64,000 bases of DNA from Pachypanchax playfairii (Eukaryota > Chordata > Actinopteri > Cyprinodontiformes > Aplocheilidae), in assembly GCA_006937955.1 (NCBI GenBank), contig SSNP01000052.1:1317608-1381607 (forward strand), written 5' to 3'. A program made the translations under genes and the position numbers. The notes under the pieces are model-generated. The model saw only the letters and a program-made list of their open reading frames with translations. It had not been told where the DNA came from and did no database searches. Of this stretch, positions 41,701 to 50,777 are shown in pieces; within the stretch, counting starts at the first letter, position 1; every line of letters begins with the position of its first letter.

Positions 41701-44700
41701 CATGTATAAATTGTGCTAGATATTTTATTTGGTATTAATAAAAACATTTTGAGATGTCTACATTTGCAGATGTTGTCTCATTTCCGATTCTGCTCCTCCA
41801 TGTTTGTTGTTCTCCGATCATGGCAGAAGAAAGCTCATCAAGTGAAGCCCTCAGTGCTTCAGCAGTATGATCGGTCAGTGGTATGCTCTAAGCTCAGCAT
41901 TTAATTACCCAAGCCAAAGACAAGAACTTTCATGAGAAATAACGGGAACGTCTGAATCATGTGGGAATTGCGGGCGGGAGCGGGACAAAATGTGGCAGGA
42001 GCGGGCGGGAGCGGGACTTAAAAATCATAGTCCTTTGCGAGAGCGGGACTGCACTATGTGGGCGCGGGCGGGAGCGGGACTGGAAATTCTGTCCCGCGCA
42101 GGCCTCTAACTCAAGGTTCCTCCCAAAAATATACACAAGGTTCATTGGTAACTCTAATCTGGTCCGAGTGTGTGAGGTGGCTCTGTGATGGACTGGTGAC
42201 CTGTCCAGGTGTGGCCCCGCCTGTAACCCTGAACAGGAACAAGTGGGTAGTGACCGACTGATTTACTTGAAGCACAGCTGCATCTTCCATTTTCTGATAT
42301 AATGTTATGAAGCCTCTTTGAGTGGTGACGACGCTGTAACAGGGTATTTCACTCCTTCTAACAACTTTTGACTCTGTCATTTTGGACGATATTTAAGCTT
42401 TACTATAAGTTGCATCAGCACAAACAGACTTCTGGCATTTCATGGTGCTTCCGGGGAACACACATCAAACACTGTGGATTGAACAGATAAATTGTTCTTA
42501 AAATTAAACTTCCAGCAGACACAAATGATTTTCCTTTTGTCTTTCACCACCTGTTTTCCAGAACAACTGGGTGCCCCGAAGAGGAGACCAGGGCCCTAAG
42601 ACCATTGACCAGATCCACAAAGATGCAGAGATGGAGAAACACATAGAGCAGATGAAGGTGCAACAAGCCCTCTCTAAGAAGGATTCTACTGGAGGTCCAG
42701 GAGGCCGGATGGGTGGAGGAGGCCCTGGAGGTCGTGGTGGCCCTCACACCCCCGGTCGAGGATCTCTTCCACAGGATGAGGGTTGGAATACAGTGCCCAT
42801 CTCCAAAAACCGACCTATTGACACCTCTCGCCTTAGTAAAATCACCAAGGTAGCAAGGAAAATACATTTATTAATTCGATTATAATATGCTTTAAAAACC
42901 ATCCCAACAGTCGAGGCTTTTTATCAGTGACATTTAGAAATCCGTGTCCGTTTCAGACTCCCGTTCTTGACTTCAACAATCAGTTACTCGCTCCAGGAGG
43001 TAAAGGCACGTGGGGGAGCTGGGGGAAGGGCAGCAGTGGTGGCAGCAGTGCCAAACCTACAGATTCTGGTAAGTTTTCCTGTTTGACATGCTGTTAGATA
43101 AAATTTTGTTTTCTGCTTGTTCAAACTGAATTTAAAACTCACTGAATCTCCAGGCTCAGAATCAGGAAGCCGTCCTGCTACCAGCACTCTGAACAGGTTC
43201 TCTGCCTTGCAACAGCCTTCATCCTCCTCCGGGTCTAGTTTAGACTCAGACAGAAGAGTTCCTCAAAGGTGAACAACAGTTCCCACATCCCCAAAATATA
43301 TATACAGTGTGGTACTGTGCAGTTTGTAGGTCTACGATCTTCTCCTTGATTGTTGTCTTCTTACTTTTGCCAACAGAAACAGTTCGAGTCGAGATCGCAG
43401 TGACCGCTTTGAACGCTCCGATCGAGGCGGTGAACGCTTTGACCGACGGGATGAGAGAAAAGATGACCGCGATCGAAACCGCCTACAAGTCACAAAACGA
43501 AGCTTTAGCCGGGAGAAGGAGGAACGCACCCGAGAGCGAGATCAGAGTGGGTCAGCTGATCCTGTCCGTCGAGTAGCGAGCATGACAGACAACAGAGACA
43601 AAGGCAGCAGAGAACGAGCCAGGAGCAATGAGAAAGGTTGGATTTGTGTTCCTGTAATTGTAACAGTGGATGTTGACACTTCTGTGAGCTAATTGCAAAA
43701 TGCAGTTCTGATGTTTTTATATTTTCCTTTTGCTATCTGTCTGCAGCAAAACAGGAGAGAGATGCCACCCCTCCACCTCAACAGATGCCCACCAAGCCCG
43801 CCTTGACGGGAGAGGAAGTAGACAAGAAGTCCACAGCTATCATTGAAGAATACCTCCATATCAATGACATGAAGGTACAGTCTATCTGTGCACTCCAAAT
43901 ATCAAACAGCATAAAAAACAAGCCTCCTTGTATTCACACTATTTCTAACTGTTTAAATTCAAGTCTTTTTTTGAGTGTTTGATCTATAGAAGCTTTCAGA
44001 AATTCACTGACGTCTGACATACGACTGAAGATGTTTCTGTGTCCTAACAGGAAGCTGTACAGTGTGTGCGGGAGCTGAACAGCACTGAGCTGCTGTTTGT
44101 CTTCGTACGAAACGGGCTGGAGTCCACGCTGGAGCGCAGCACCATTGCCAGGGAGCACATGGGCCAGTTGCTGCACCAGCTCATTAAAATCAGCTTACTC
44201 CCAAAAGAGCAGTACTATAAAGGGTCAGTATGGAACAATAACCACCAGAGTGAAGATCAAAAACTCAAGACTGAGCTTCCTGCTACAATGTTACATACAA
44301 AACTGTAATGGTGCGTTCACACCGGCCACTTTGTCAACGTCAAGCAACGCTGATAACGCTCCAAATTTGACGTTTGAAGTTGAAGCTCATAACGCCTGCC
44401 AGTCAGAGCGCATAGGCGTTAAAGCTCGTAATGCCTGACCGAAAAAGAGCACGAAGGCGGGGCTTCCTTTGTTATTGGATGTTCGGAGCTATGGCGGATC
44501 ATATTGAGACAGTGGCTTGGATTTATTTACTTCATAGATCTAGACAACGTCGACGTCGGGTGCATCAGCGCCGTTTGTGGATACACCCCATTCTTCAGAT
44601 GCGTTCTGAGTTTGGTGAGTTTAACCATTTGCTCCAGGAGCTACGTTTGGATGAGGTTCATTTATCTTCCATTTTGGCTGATCCCGCTTCTTTCTGGCTA

Positions 44701-47700
44701 CGTGCTGTGACGTCTTACGTCACGAAGATGAGACGCTCTGATTGGTTGACATGCCGCTTCAAGAGCGTTATGAACGTCAAAAGTTCAGCTAGCTGAACTT
44801 TGAGCTTTTCTAGCTTTTCAAGCGTCAACGCCTGAAACACTAGAAAAGCTTGAAAAGTTGCCGCTCATAACGCTCACAAAGCGACGCAGAGCCGTTGACG
44901 TCTGTCTGACGCCCGTCCACCATAGACTTTACATATAAACTTGCCGCTTATGAAGTTGATGGTTGGGCCGGTGTGAACGCACAATAACAGTTAATAAAAA
45001 GACTAATAAAGCAGGACTTTGTTATAGAGACCTGCAGGGGAACTCCTTTAGAACAGGAAGTTCTGTGTAAAGTAACATTGGCTGTTCTTTTAGATTTCTC
45101 AACAACTTTTCCCTTAATACAATTTTTAAACACTACGTATCAACTCCCAGAGCTAAATGAAGAAAACATGGAAATATAATAACAGTGAAATATAAATTGT
45201 TCCCTGCAGTGAATGTATGAAGTGAGGAGAGTTTAATGATTATAAAAGCATCCCGTGTCCTCCTTCATATCCCAATTACACTGATACGTAACAGATACGT
45301 AACTTGATCTTAGCCAAACAGCCTCGTCACGATAACGATGAAGCTTGCTGTTCGTCATGAGAAATGACCATTGGATCATGTGACATAAACAGAACTAGTT
45401 CTGAGGCTGATTCCATCCTGGAATGTTTGTCCGTCCATCACAGGACCACATAAAGACAAATAACCAGTTTGTTGGTCCCCTTTTCATTAGAAAACAAAAA
45501 CCCACATTGAGATAACTTGAAACTGACAGAAACAAGAAAAATAAGATTTTACTTAGAACCAACTAATAAAAATCAGATATGGTTCAGGATAATAATTTTT
45601 AAAAAGTAATGAAATTAGCCTGAACCTAAATGAGAGTGTTTCTAGTAAAGATGATCATCTGTGGAAGGAACATGCAGTCAGGAGAAAGGAACCCTTCAAA
45701 CCTGAGACAACCTGGGCAGTTTGCTCACGAGGAGGGAACCAACATACCTGTCAACAGGTGCAGAAATCTCACCGAGAGTTACAATAATCTCAAGTACAGC
45801 GATTCCTCAAAATGTTTGGCAACAAAACATGAAGTTAAAAGTATGTTGACTACTTTCATTTTTTATAATTCTGATAAATCACAATTCAAAAAAACAATAT
45901 CTGAATTTTATTAGTTGATTTTAAGTAAAAAAAAAATATCTGTTTCACGTTATTTCACTGACCAGCAGTTCTGTCAGTGCAGGAGTTAAAAAAATGTTCA
46001 GAATGTTGTAAATATAACTTGATGGTTGTATTACTGCTGTAAAGGGATAAAAAGGACATTAACCTTTTTTTTTGTCATTTAAAACACTTTATATGGTTTA
46101 ACTAATATTTCTAATAAAATGTCTTCTGCTTTGGTTCATTAAAATTAAATCAAAGTTTGTGGTATAATTAAATTTTGGTGAAGCTGCACTCATACACACA
46201 TGAAAACCCAGTTTAAATCCTGCTGGTAACTAAATAAGAAAACAAAGTTATAACAGAAAATGTTGTTGTGTTAATTTGGTTAAATGAAAAGTTCATGTTG
46301 GGTTAGTTTTTCTCTCCATCATATGATATTAACTTTATTCTTCACTTTCTAACTCTTGAATCATTCTGACGTCATCGTGATGTGTTTATGTTTCCAGGTT
46401 TCAGGAGATTTTGGAGGTGGCTGAAGACATGGCAATAGACATCCCCCATATTTTTCTCTACCTGGCAGAGCTGATCACTCCCATGCTGCATGAGGGAGGC
46501 ATCCCCATGGGGGAACTTTTCAGGTCAGGGTCCAGGACCATCTGTATTTAAAGAAAAGCTTCAAGTTGTTCAGTTTGATTGAAACTTGTGTTGATCTGTT
46601 TTATTTTAGGGAGATTTCAAAGCCTTTAATTCCTCTGGGTAAAGCTGGAGTCCTGCTGGTCCACATTCTAACTTTACTTTGCAAAGAAATGGTAAAAGTT
46701 TATCCTTGTACCATTCAAACAGATCTGAAACTGTAATCTGATAGTTATATTTAACACCAGTGTGAAGATTTCCTCACTTTTTAAACATGTGCATGTTCCT
46801 CCAATCAGAGCCATAAGAAGGCTGGTACAATGTGGAGGGAGGCGGGACTTCGTTGGACTGACTTCCTACCTGAGGATGTAGACGTCAACAAGTTTGTGAC
46901 AGAAAAGGTGAGAGTCCGACCGCACACACGATCAGCACCTGAGACGCCATGACACTGAAACAAAAATCATCAGGAAGAATTTAACTGGTATTTCTATTGA
47001 ATTAAGAGAGAACAGCTGATTTGATCATTAATGTAGTCTCAGATCTGTCAGCTGTTCAGTTTGGACATCATTTAATTCAGATTAGATACATGAGTTACAT
47101 ACATTTAAATAATATTCTAACGTTTTGCGGCTCTATTCAGTGTTGAAAGTCACAGTGTTTTGTTCTTGAATTGGACTGATTAACCCTGAGCGCTCTGCTC
47201 TGCGTGATGTTCCTCTTCATCTGCAGAATGTGGAGTTCACTCTGGGTGACGAGTCGGAGAGGAGCAGGAAGGAGATGAGCTCTGCAGAGCTGACCAAACA
47301 GCTGGACAGACTGATCCAGGACAAGGCTGACAACCAGAGGATCTTTGATTGGGTGGAGGTCGGTATCCTGCTGCGTCACAGAGACATGAACAGTAACCTA
47401 AACTGTCACTTCTACCAGGACAACGGGTTTTATGCAGACTTGTTTTATTGTTGTAGAAATAAAGACATTTCCAGAATATGCAGAAACATCACATGGATGA
47501 TAAACATGATGCTTTTTCTGCCCTCAGTGCCTCATTGTTGGTTTTTATTATATGGTTATTTGTTTGCAGGCCAACCTGGATGAGAAGCAGACTTCCTCTG
47601 ACACGTTTGTCCGAGTGCTGATGACCTGCATCTGCCAGTCAGCAATCATCTGTGAGTGAATCACCTCTTCTTTCAGTGAACACTTTTAAACAGAGACAGC

Positions 47701-48208
47701 GTGCAGATGCTATTTATACTCAGCAGACAGAACGGTGCATTTACCTTCACACAGTGTGAGTTGAAGGATTTTTTCCCCTGCAGGTGAAAACCCATACAAG
47801 GTGGACAGTGAGCAGATCAAGCGGAGGGCCAAGCTCCTGCAGACGTACCTGAAGGACGAGCAGAAGGAGCTGCAGGCTCTTTATGCCCTGCAGGCTCTGA
47901 TGGTGCAGATGGAGCAACCTGCTAGTAAGAAGCTCATCTTGTTCCTCATTCTTTGGGTTTATCCGTGTTTTCAGCACCGTTGGACACCGATCCGACTCGT
48001 GATTATTTTTCTTGTCTCTTCCTCAGATTTGCTGCGCATGTTCTTTGACACACTTTATGACGAGGACGTGATCAAAGAGGAGGCCTTTTACAAGTGGGAG
48101 TCTAGCAAAGATCCTGCTGAGCAGCAGGGAAAAGGCGTGGCCCTCAAGTCCGTCACCGCCTTCTTCACGTGGCTCCGCGAGGCCGAAGACGAATCCGACA
48201 ACAGCTAG
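14754..48208 (+). CDS. eif4g1: Eukaryotic translation initiation factor 4 gamma 1
   Basis: eIF4G1 is the scaffold of the cap-binding complex eIF4F; it joins eIF4E, eIF4A, PABP, eIF3 and Mnk kinases in the cytoplasm. Thirty coding exons keep phase throughout: 14754-14828, 15769-15855, 17009-17041, 18763-18957, 19115-19217, 26681-26823, 31071-31163, 31469-31559, 35862-36839, 37015-37103, 37612-37810, 38164-38297, 38522-38644, 38738-39148, 39970-40113, 40346-40582, 40675-40779, 42562-42849, 42957-43068, 43154-43268, 43377-43636, 43747-43874, 44051-44223, 46398-46523, 46610-46691, 46809-46907, 47227-47358, 47570-47651, 47784-47924, 48027-48208. Total 1719 residues; human is about 1600. The start MNKTPQPITG matches the vertebrate N-terminus MNKAPQ. 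The 978-bp exon is a low-complexity Pro/Glu/Ser linker and accounts for much of the extra length. Teleosts often have two copies; I cannot say which this is. One or two tiny N-terminal exons could be missed. Confidence 0.96.
14829..15032 (+). other. eif4g1: eif4g1 intron start
   Basis: Ordinary intron sequence between exon 14707-14828 and the hAT element at 15033. Nothing recognisable seen. Confidence 0.4.
15033..15541. mobile_element. hAT family non-autonomous element with BED-finger relic
   Basis: The 509-bp element has inverted ends TAGGGCC(A/G)GGACTT. It is flanked by a perfect 8-bp direct repeat ATTTATTT at 15025-15032 and 15542-15549, the hAT signature. Near both ends are TTAATTAAT and AACGCGTTAAT runs typical of this fish family. 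Internally (about 15205-15270, + strand) a frame reads HHRSTSGLKYHLNVKH, resembling the end of a BED zinc finger of a hAT transposase, so it is an internal deletion product. It sits in the eif4g1 intron 14829-15768. Confidence 0.82.
15907..16404. mobile_element. MITE with 20-bp terminal inverted repeats
   Basis: GCTGGATTCATACTAACGCA starts at 15907 and its exact reverse complement ends at 16404. The 498-bp unit contains many CGTCG/CGACG blocks and a GATTGGTCAG-like box, a style seen in fish Harbinger-type MITEs. A TGA lies on both sides (15903-15905, with one extra base, and 16405-16407), so a 3-bp duplication is possible but not clean. It lies in the eif4g1 intron 15856-17008, about 50 bp after an exon. 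Confidence 0.7.
17457..17914. mobile_element. MITE with TA target site
   Basis: The ends AAGACCCACTCTGAT and (reverse) GAGACCCACTCTGAT form 15-bp inverted repeats with one mismatch. TA lies outside each end (17455-17456, 17915-17916). The 458-bp body has no transposase. A TA duplication suggests the Tc1/mariner superfamily or a relative. It is in the eif4g1 intron 17042-18762, whose remaining parts hold no other recognised feature. Confidence 0.6.
19441..19487. repeat. (ACCAT)n pentanucleotide microsatellite
   Basis: About nine tandem ACCAT units in the eif4g1 intron 19218-26680. Confidence 0.95.
20313..21533 (+). mobile_element. Tc1-like transposon, nearly full length
   Basis: Perfect inverted ends CACTCACCGGCCACTTTATT (20313 onward, and its complement ending 21533) are flanked by TA on both sides (20311-20312, 21534-21535), the Tc1/mariner target. 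The 1221-bp body carries one transposase frame (next entry). It lies in the eif4g1 intron 19218-26680, sense to the host gene. Confidence 0.95.
20461..21501 (+). pseudogene. Tc1-like transposase with one in-frame stop
   Basis: A DD34E transposase of 346 codons plus stop. The N-terminal HTH part includes GMVVGARMAGLSISETADLL and SCTTISRVYREW. The catalytic core includes WSDESRF, GYFQQDNAPCH and SPDLNPIEHLWD, with the two Asp and the Glu present and 34 residues between the last two. The only break visible is a TGA at 20692-20694; the frame continues unchanged from 20695. The stop lies where the sequence GTTTGAGCT suggests an ancestral CGA codon (a CpG to TpG change). The stop falls between the DNA-binding and catalytic parts, so no full enzyme is expected. 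Confidence 0.92.
21536..21900 (+). repeat. Dispersed repeat with GGGCTATAAGCCAC motif
   Basis: CTGGGCTATAAGCCACTTTT, followed by GCGGCTAATTATTTACTGAC and CTAACGAGCTTCATG, resembles an interspersed vertebrate repeat that I recall only by sequence style. It starts right after the Tc1 element, which may have inserted at its edge. Confidence 0.35.
22401..22900. repeat. Repeat with CGTATAAGTCGG blocks
   Basis: Three near-copies of CGCGTATAAGT(C/T)GG occur at about 22414, 22471 and 22880 in the same orientation, around an internal segment. CTCGCGTATAAG-type ends occur in a known interspersed vertebrate repeat, but no inverted ends or target duplication could be confirmed. Confidence 0.4.
23760..24930 (-). 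mobile_element. L2-like LINE reverse-transcriptase remnant
   Basis: The frame on the - strand 24461-23760 reads an RT palm. Motif A is FDFSSVFNTIQP, followed by KDYLTNRPQFVRLKDCVSDQ. Motif B is GAPQGTVLSPFILTLYTSDF, and the tail is FVSWCENNHLISNVNKTKEM. Motif C is KYSDVSAVVG where family members have FSDDS, so the second catalytic Asp is replaced by Val. A frameshift near 23835 destroys the following EYKYLG region, and a stop-broken piece continues upstream to about 24930. It is a dead, 5'-truncated copy in antisense to eif4g1. The L2/CR1-group assignment is from memory. Confidence 0.88.
24931..26088 (+). other. eif4g1: eif4g1 intron before the candidate alternative exon
   Basis: No coding exon recognised. 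From about 25880 to 26080 the DNA becomes purine-rich on the + strand, then CT-rich just before 26097. This compositional change could be promoter or splice-acceptor related for the candidate exon at 26089-26146. Confidence 0.35.
26089..26146 (+). other. eif4g1: Candidate alternative first coding exon of eif4g1
   Basis: The 7.5-kb intron 19218-26680 contains an ATG at 26107 in a strong Kozak setting (AAC-ATG-G). It opens MGNRASQEQQDSE and runs into a good donor GAGG|GTAGGT at 26146/26147. The exon ends one base into a codon, the same phase as exon 19115-19217, so splicing to 26681 would continue in frame into AGAYYPAQ. A stop (TAG 26035-26037) lies upstream in frame. A CT-rich tract and AG sit just before (26091-26097), so it could also be entered from a UTR exon. 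If it were included as an internal exon after 19217, the frame would hit a stop. No transcript evidence is available here. Confidence 0.45.
26880..27240 (+). mobile_element. Tc1/mariner fragments
   Basis: CTACTGGTCAAAAGTTTTAA (26884) resembles a Tc1 terminal repeat. About 27145-27230 gives the decayed peptide ACRKRSGRPKATTESG-like, followed by a leucine/serine tail, as in the linker between the two HTH motifs of Tc1 transposases. No open frame. Confidence 0.5.
27424..28230. repeat. Fold-back (inverted-repeat) region with inner hairpin
   Basis: Two blocks on the left have complements on the right in mirrored order: about 27431-27472 pairs with 28184-28225 (around TGTACTTGGAACT), and about 27776-27862 pairs with 28066-28152 (around AGAACATGTGATTTCC). 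Mismatches and small gaps occur. The left side contains its own hairpin, 27650-27711, with arms GAAGTAAGCTCA-GCTGCTCAGCGCG and complement. No transposase or clear target duplication was found; it is probably an old fold-back transposon, or nested palindromic elements. Confidence 0.6.
30530..30610 (+). repeat. Dispersed fish repeat (TATAGAGCCAATTCACAAC type)
   Basis: TTCAGTTTAGTCTTTTTATA followed by TAGAGCCAATTCACAACAAA and CACCTCAAAGCG matches the core of a repeat very frequent in fish genomes. A second, worn copy is at about 53958-54045. Confidence 0.55.
31560..35861 (+). other. eif4g1: eif4g1 intron (4.3 kb)
   Basis: No coding exon recognised. It contains the hAT remnant at 33003-33500 and AT-rich intron. 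The open frames at 33654-34276 and 34430-34771 are not conserved-looking and carry no domain. Confidence 0.45.
33003..33500 (+). mobile_element. hAT (ZBED-like) element remnant
   Basis: Around 33190-33320 a frame, broken by one stop, reads STIWNWLGYRKSDEE and then VICKVCRKAMVTKSGITSN. This is a BED zinc finger (CxxC, then a TSN box) of ZBED1-like hAT transposases. The right edge CACAGCCCTAG (33491-33501) resembles a hAT TAGGGCTGTG end. The left end near 33003 is worn and no clean 8-bp duplication is seen. Confidence 0.6.
37104..37611 (+). other. eif4g1: eif4g1 intron
   Basis: AT-rich intron, no feature recognised. The acceptor offers two sites, CAAG|GAG and GAGCAG|GTA, six bases apart, so two residues (EQ) may be optional. 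Confidence 0.5.
37811..38163 (+). other. eif4g1: eif4g1 intron with assembly gap
   Basis: Ten N at 37997-38006 sit inside a G-rich run, probably an unresolved poly-G or GT-rich microsatellite. The flanking exons are intact and in phase, so no coding sequence seems lost. Confidence 0.9.
38164..38297 (+). other. eif4g1: eif4g1 exon encoding the eIF4E-binding motif
   Basis: The exon reads EEKKKYDREFLLGFQF. YDREFLL (38202-38222, Tyr about residue 709) fits the YxxxxL-phi consensus that contacts the dorsal face of eIF4E and is the target mimicked by 4E-BPs. The flanking Lys run and GFQF are as in human. Confidence 0.93.
38738..40779 (+). other. eif4g1: eif4g1 exons encoding MIF4G (HEAT-1) domain
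   Basis: Exons 38738-39148, 39970-40113, 40346-40582 and 40675-40779 cover residues about 780-1080. They begin with the RRSQQ...RKEPRKII linker that binds RNA in mammals. They then give the MIF4G core: [88 protein letters not shown] and LLKNHDEESLECLCRLL. This domain binds eIF4A. The exon end at 39148 inserts SG before LKVTTPDKP, a small change from the human LMALKVPTTEKP. Confidence 0.92.
39149..39969 (+). other. eif4g1: eif4g1 intron inside the MIF4G coding region
   Basis: Intron of 821 bp. I looked for a C/D-box snoRNA, since human EIF4G1 hosts one, and saw GTGATGA near 39557 but no convincing terminal stem. No other feature seen. Confidence 0.4.
41399..42245 (+). repeat. SINE-like fish repeat, split by a hAT insertion
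   Basis: The left part (41399-41541) reads TTGCTAGCTCTGTTGCCTTG, CAGCAAGAATGTCCTAGGTT, CTCTCCCTGTGTCTGCATGT. The right part (42109-42245) reads AAGGTTCCTCCCAAAAATAT, GTTCATTGGTAACTCTAATC, GATGGACTGGTGACCTGTCC. Together they form one common fish interspersed unit. The hAT element at 41542-42108 interrupts it. A copy in the opposite direction is at 54123-54380. Confidence 0.7.
41542..42108. mobile_element. Non-autonomous hAT element with GCGGGAGCGGGC blocks
   Basis: Inverted ends TAGAGCCCTGC and (reverse) TAGAGGCCTGC fit the hAT rule YARNG. A perfect 8-bp duplication ACTCAAGG lies at 41534-41541 and 42109-42116. Inside are repeated GCGGGAGCGGG(A/C) blocks at both ends and a short AT-rich centre. 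It has no transposase and lies within the eif4g1 intron 40780-42561. Confidence 0.85.
43377..43636 (+). other. eif4g1: eif4g1 exon encoding alternating-charge RD/RE segment
   Basis: This exon encodes a very Arg/Asp/Glu-rich stretch (for example RDRSDRFERSDRGGERFDRR), followed by TKRSFSREKEERTRER. The human protein has the same kind of linker between MIF4G and MA3, including the RSFSKE site phosphorylated in response to PKC signalling (recalled). The segment is expected to be disordered. Confidence 0.8.
44309..44984 (+). mobile_element. PIF/Harbinger deletion derivative
   Basis: The ends share GTGCGTTCACACCGGCC in inverted orientation (left TGGTGCGTTC, right in reverse TTGTGCGTTC). TAA flanks each end (44306-44308, 44985-44987), the 3-bp target typical of Harbinger. 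The + frame 44431-44796 reads MPDRKRARRRG, then RRVHQRRLWIHPILQMRSEF, then GEFNHLLQELRLDE, which resembles the N-terminus of HARBI1-like transposases. The catalytic DDE part is absent. It lies in the 2.2-kb eif4g1 intron 44224-46397, sense to the host. Confidence 0.85.
44988..46397 (+). other. eif4g1: Rest of eif4g1 MA3 intron
   Basis: AT-rich intron with no exon, RNA gene or recognised repeat. The short open frame at 45630-45914 has no recognisable domain and is not called. Confidence 0.45.
46809..48208 (+). other. eif4g1: eif4g1 exons encoding W2 (eIF5C/HEAT-3) domain and Mnk-binding end
   Basis: The last five exons encode TMWREAGLRWTDFLPEDVDV, QRIFDWVEANLDEKQTSSD, RRAKLLQTYLKDEQKELQAL, then LLRMFFDTLYDEDVIKEEAF and SSKDPAEQQGKGVALKSVTA. 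The protein ends FFTWLREAEDESDNS. The acidic/aromatic end is the Mnk1/2 docking region in mammals. The stop is TAG at 48206-48208. Confidence 0.92.
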
Positions 48209-49440
48209 GAGCTGCTGGGACAATTGGACAGGATTCTTGGAGAGAGTGAATGTTCTGTGGACTTCAGAAGAGTCTGAATAGGTGAAACCTTCTGCATAGA
48301 CAGAAAAAAATGAGAAAAAAATTCTTCAACTGGGAGAGATTGTATTATGGATCGAGCATTCGATCATCTTGTGTTTTCGTTGTTTGGAGTTTCATGTGTT
48401 TTTCCGGGCAACAGAATGTCTTTTTCTGTAATAAATGAGAAGATACAGAATTAAAAAGAAAGATTATATGAAAGAGAATTCTGCAAATCGTTACAAGCTG
48501 CAGGAGATGATGTAAAGTTTCCTTTGTTTTTTAAGCTCATTTGAAAATGGCTTTTCTTTGCCACGGCAACACTATTCAAGGGTTTTTTGCTTAATGACAG
48601 ATATAAGAACAAATCTAAAGGCTGTTCGTGTCTCTATTTTTGATGAATTCATCTGTGGACAGGACGCAGCGACTCCGTCGTGCCACACGTGCGTTTGATC
48701 TACATGATGCGCTTGTGTAGACGAAGTAGCTTTTTGGTTCTTATTTCCAGCGTTGGCTGAGTGGATTGAGTGTTTTATATATAAAATAACAAAACTACAA
48801 AGACGAGCAGAGAGAGGAATCTGTTGAGGACTTGTGAGGACAGTTTTACTAAGAAAAGAGTGTTGAACTCTGAGCTATTTGCTGCTGGGGGGCAGTCTGA
48901 GTTTGATGCTTCCTTTTGATACCCCTCAAAGCCCCAACCTGACCCTTTATGCCCCTCCAATGTGTCAAGTTTTGCCTGTTTACTGTGCTTAAAAAGAGAA
49001 GAAGAAATAAAGAGTCTATGGACTGAAAAAGGAAGCTGTGAAGAGAGGGCTCACAGCTGCACTCATCTCCAGAGCCTGTCATATTTTAAAAAGAGAACAT
49101 ATTACCATTGAAACTTGAATAAAGAATAACACAAAAACCAACTTAAATGAGAAAAGACTTTTAGAAAAAAAAGAGTTTAACAATGCAAATTCAAAAGCCT
49201 TTTTTTTTTAACGCAAGTTTGCATCCATTAAATGCATTTCAGGAGTTCTGTAAATATGACAGATAGTTTTGTTTGTCCTCTCCCTTTTCAGCAGAACTGC
49301 AGTTTTTTGTTTTTTTCTCTTGTGTTTATATTTTTCTCTCCTCAGCTGGCAGAAGGTGCTTCTAATTATCCGACTCATTGATTACAGTTAATTTGAAAAA
49401 TTGTACATATTTTTTTGCTTTACCTTATTAAAAAGATATT
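48209..49440 (+). other. eif4g1: eif4g1 3' UTR (approximate)
   Basis: Sequence after the eif4g1 stop. AATAAA signals lie at 48430-48435, 49006-49011 and 49118-49123, and an AT-rich stretch with TTATTAAAAAG lies near 49427. Alternative polyadenylation is likely, but the end used cannot be chosen from sequence. Confidence 0.5.
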
Positions 49441-50777
49441 TAATTAAAGAAGATGAAAACGTCTCATGTTGCAGAGAAGAGCCCGTGCTTGTGTCTTTTG
49501 GGATGCAGCAGTGAGCTTTGTTCTCACACACAACAGAACAAAGTGCCTCGTCTCTCAATCGGATCGGATATAATTAAAAATACTAAGTGATGCCACTTCT
49601 TGCAGCACGATCTGCCCTTGGATCGTATTTCTTTTGTTCTGTGGAGTTTTTCTGGTTAAACGTTTGCAGATTAGGCCTAAAGTTAGGACTGAGAAATGAG
49701 ATTGGGTTTACCTTTGGGCTACACATCATAGTCAGAACTTCCTGGTTGTTACAGGTGCTGCTATGTTCAGCAGGATGAATACTGGACTCAGATTTTAGCT
49801 GCTTCAGATCAAAGAGGAACTTGTATCACACGAAACTTAAACCAAAAACATGGACAAGGTTTCTGTTGCATCATCCCAGTGTTTTAATGTCTTGGCTGTG
49901 GACATGAGACGCATTGGACTTTTTGGGGAACTCCATAAAGTCTCAAAGCATTTGACTACGTGAGTTGGCTGAGTATGAGCTGAGAAAAGAAAAGTTGATT
50001 CCACCCATAAAAGTCAAGTTTGAACTGATAATTATTTTCCTCTGAACCTCCAATTTTCCAGTCCACCGAATTCTGAGAAACAAAGTGCAGATGCAGAAGA
50101 TTTTTGAATCATGACAGCCAAGAAATGAATAACATGACTGCAGATGCGAATCTTAAAAAAGTGACTTGGGTGAATGTAACTTAAAAGTTAACATAGTGTG
50201 TAAATACACTTCAGGTAAATTCTGGGTTTTCTAGATGTTCTGAATCCTAGTGTAGAATTTATAGTATTCTAAAAAATTCTATTAAAAATAAGCAGTACAC
50301 TAATCATTTTATTCGTGGTTGCATAGAGATAGTAAACAGAAACAAAGACAGGAAGATTAAACCCAGTACAGTGCACGTCAATGTTTTTCACATTTTCAGG
50401 ATGACAGAGGATTTGATGTTATCAGCTGGGTTTAGGTGGAGGATCCTTCTGTAAACTGTCACTCTGATGTTGGTGCTCTGCACATTAATAACTTCATCAA
50501 ATATTTGCTCTCAAACAAAAATAAGTGACTTTCTTGTTATAATATTTTCCCTCTAACATTTTGAGTGCTCGTTTCTTTTGACTTGCTGTTTGTATCAGAC
50601 CTGGTTTGATCCGACGCCGGACTGGTGCAGAAACCCATCATGCATCTGTTTTTAGCTGTTAATAAACAGCATGAGACTCATCACGGTTATCACAAACCTT
50701 GTTGGCTGATTGGTCAAATACAGTTAAGAGGGCTGAGTCTGTGATTTACCTGGGCTTGTTCATCGCTGTAATACAAA
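49441..50777. other. Intergenic DNA after eif4g1
   Basis: No gene, repeat array or RNA recognised. Open frames are short and without domains. Confidence 0.4.

Larger units (their letters stand above)
43747..46691 (+). other. eif4g1: eif4g1 exons encoding MA3 (HEAT-2) domain
   Basis: Exons 43747-43874, 44051-44223, 46398-46523 and 46610-46691 encode LTGEEVDKKSTAIIEEYLHI, NDMKEAVQCVRELNSTELLF, LERSTIAREHMGQLLHQL, VAEDMAIDIPHIFLYLAELI and GGIPMGELFREISKPLIPLG. This is the MA3 fold that provides the second eIF4A site in vertebrates. The internal intron (44224-46397) carries a Harbinger-type element. Confidence 0.9.
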
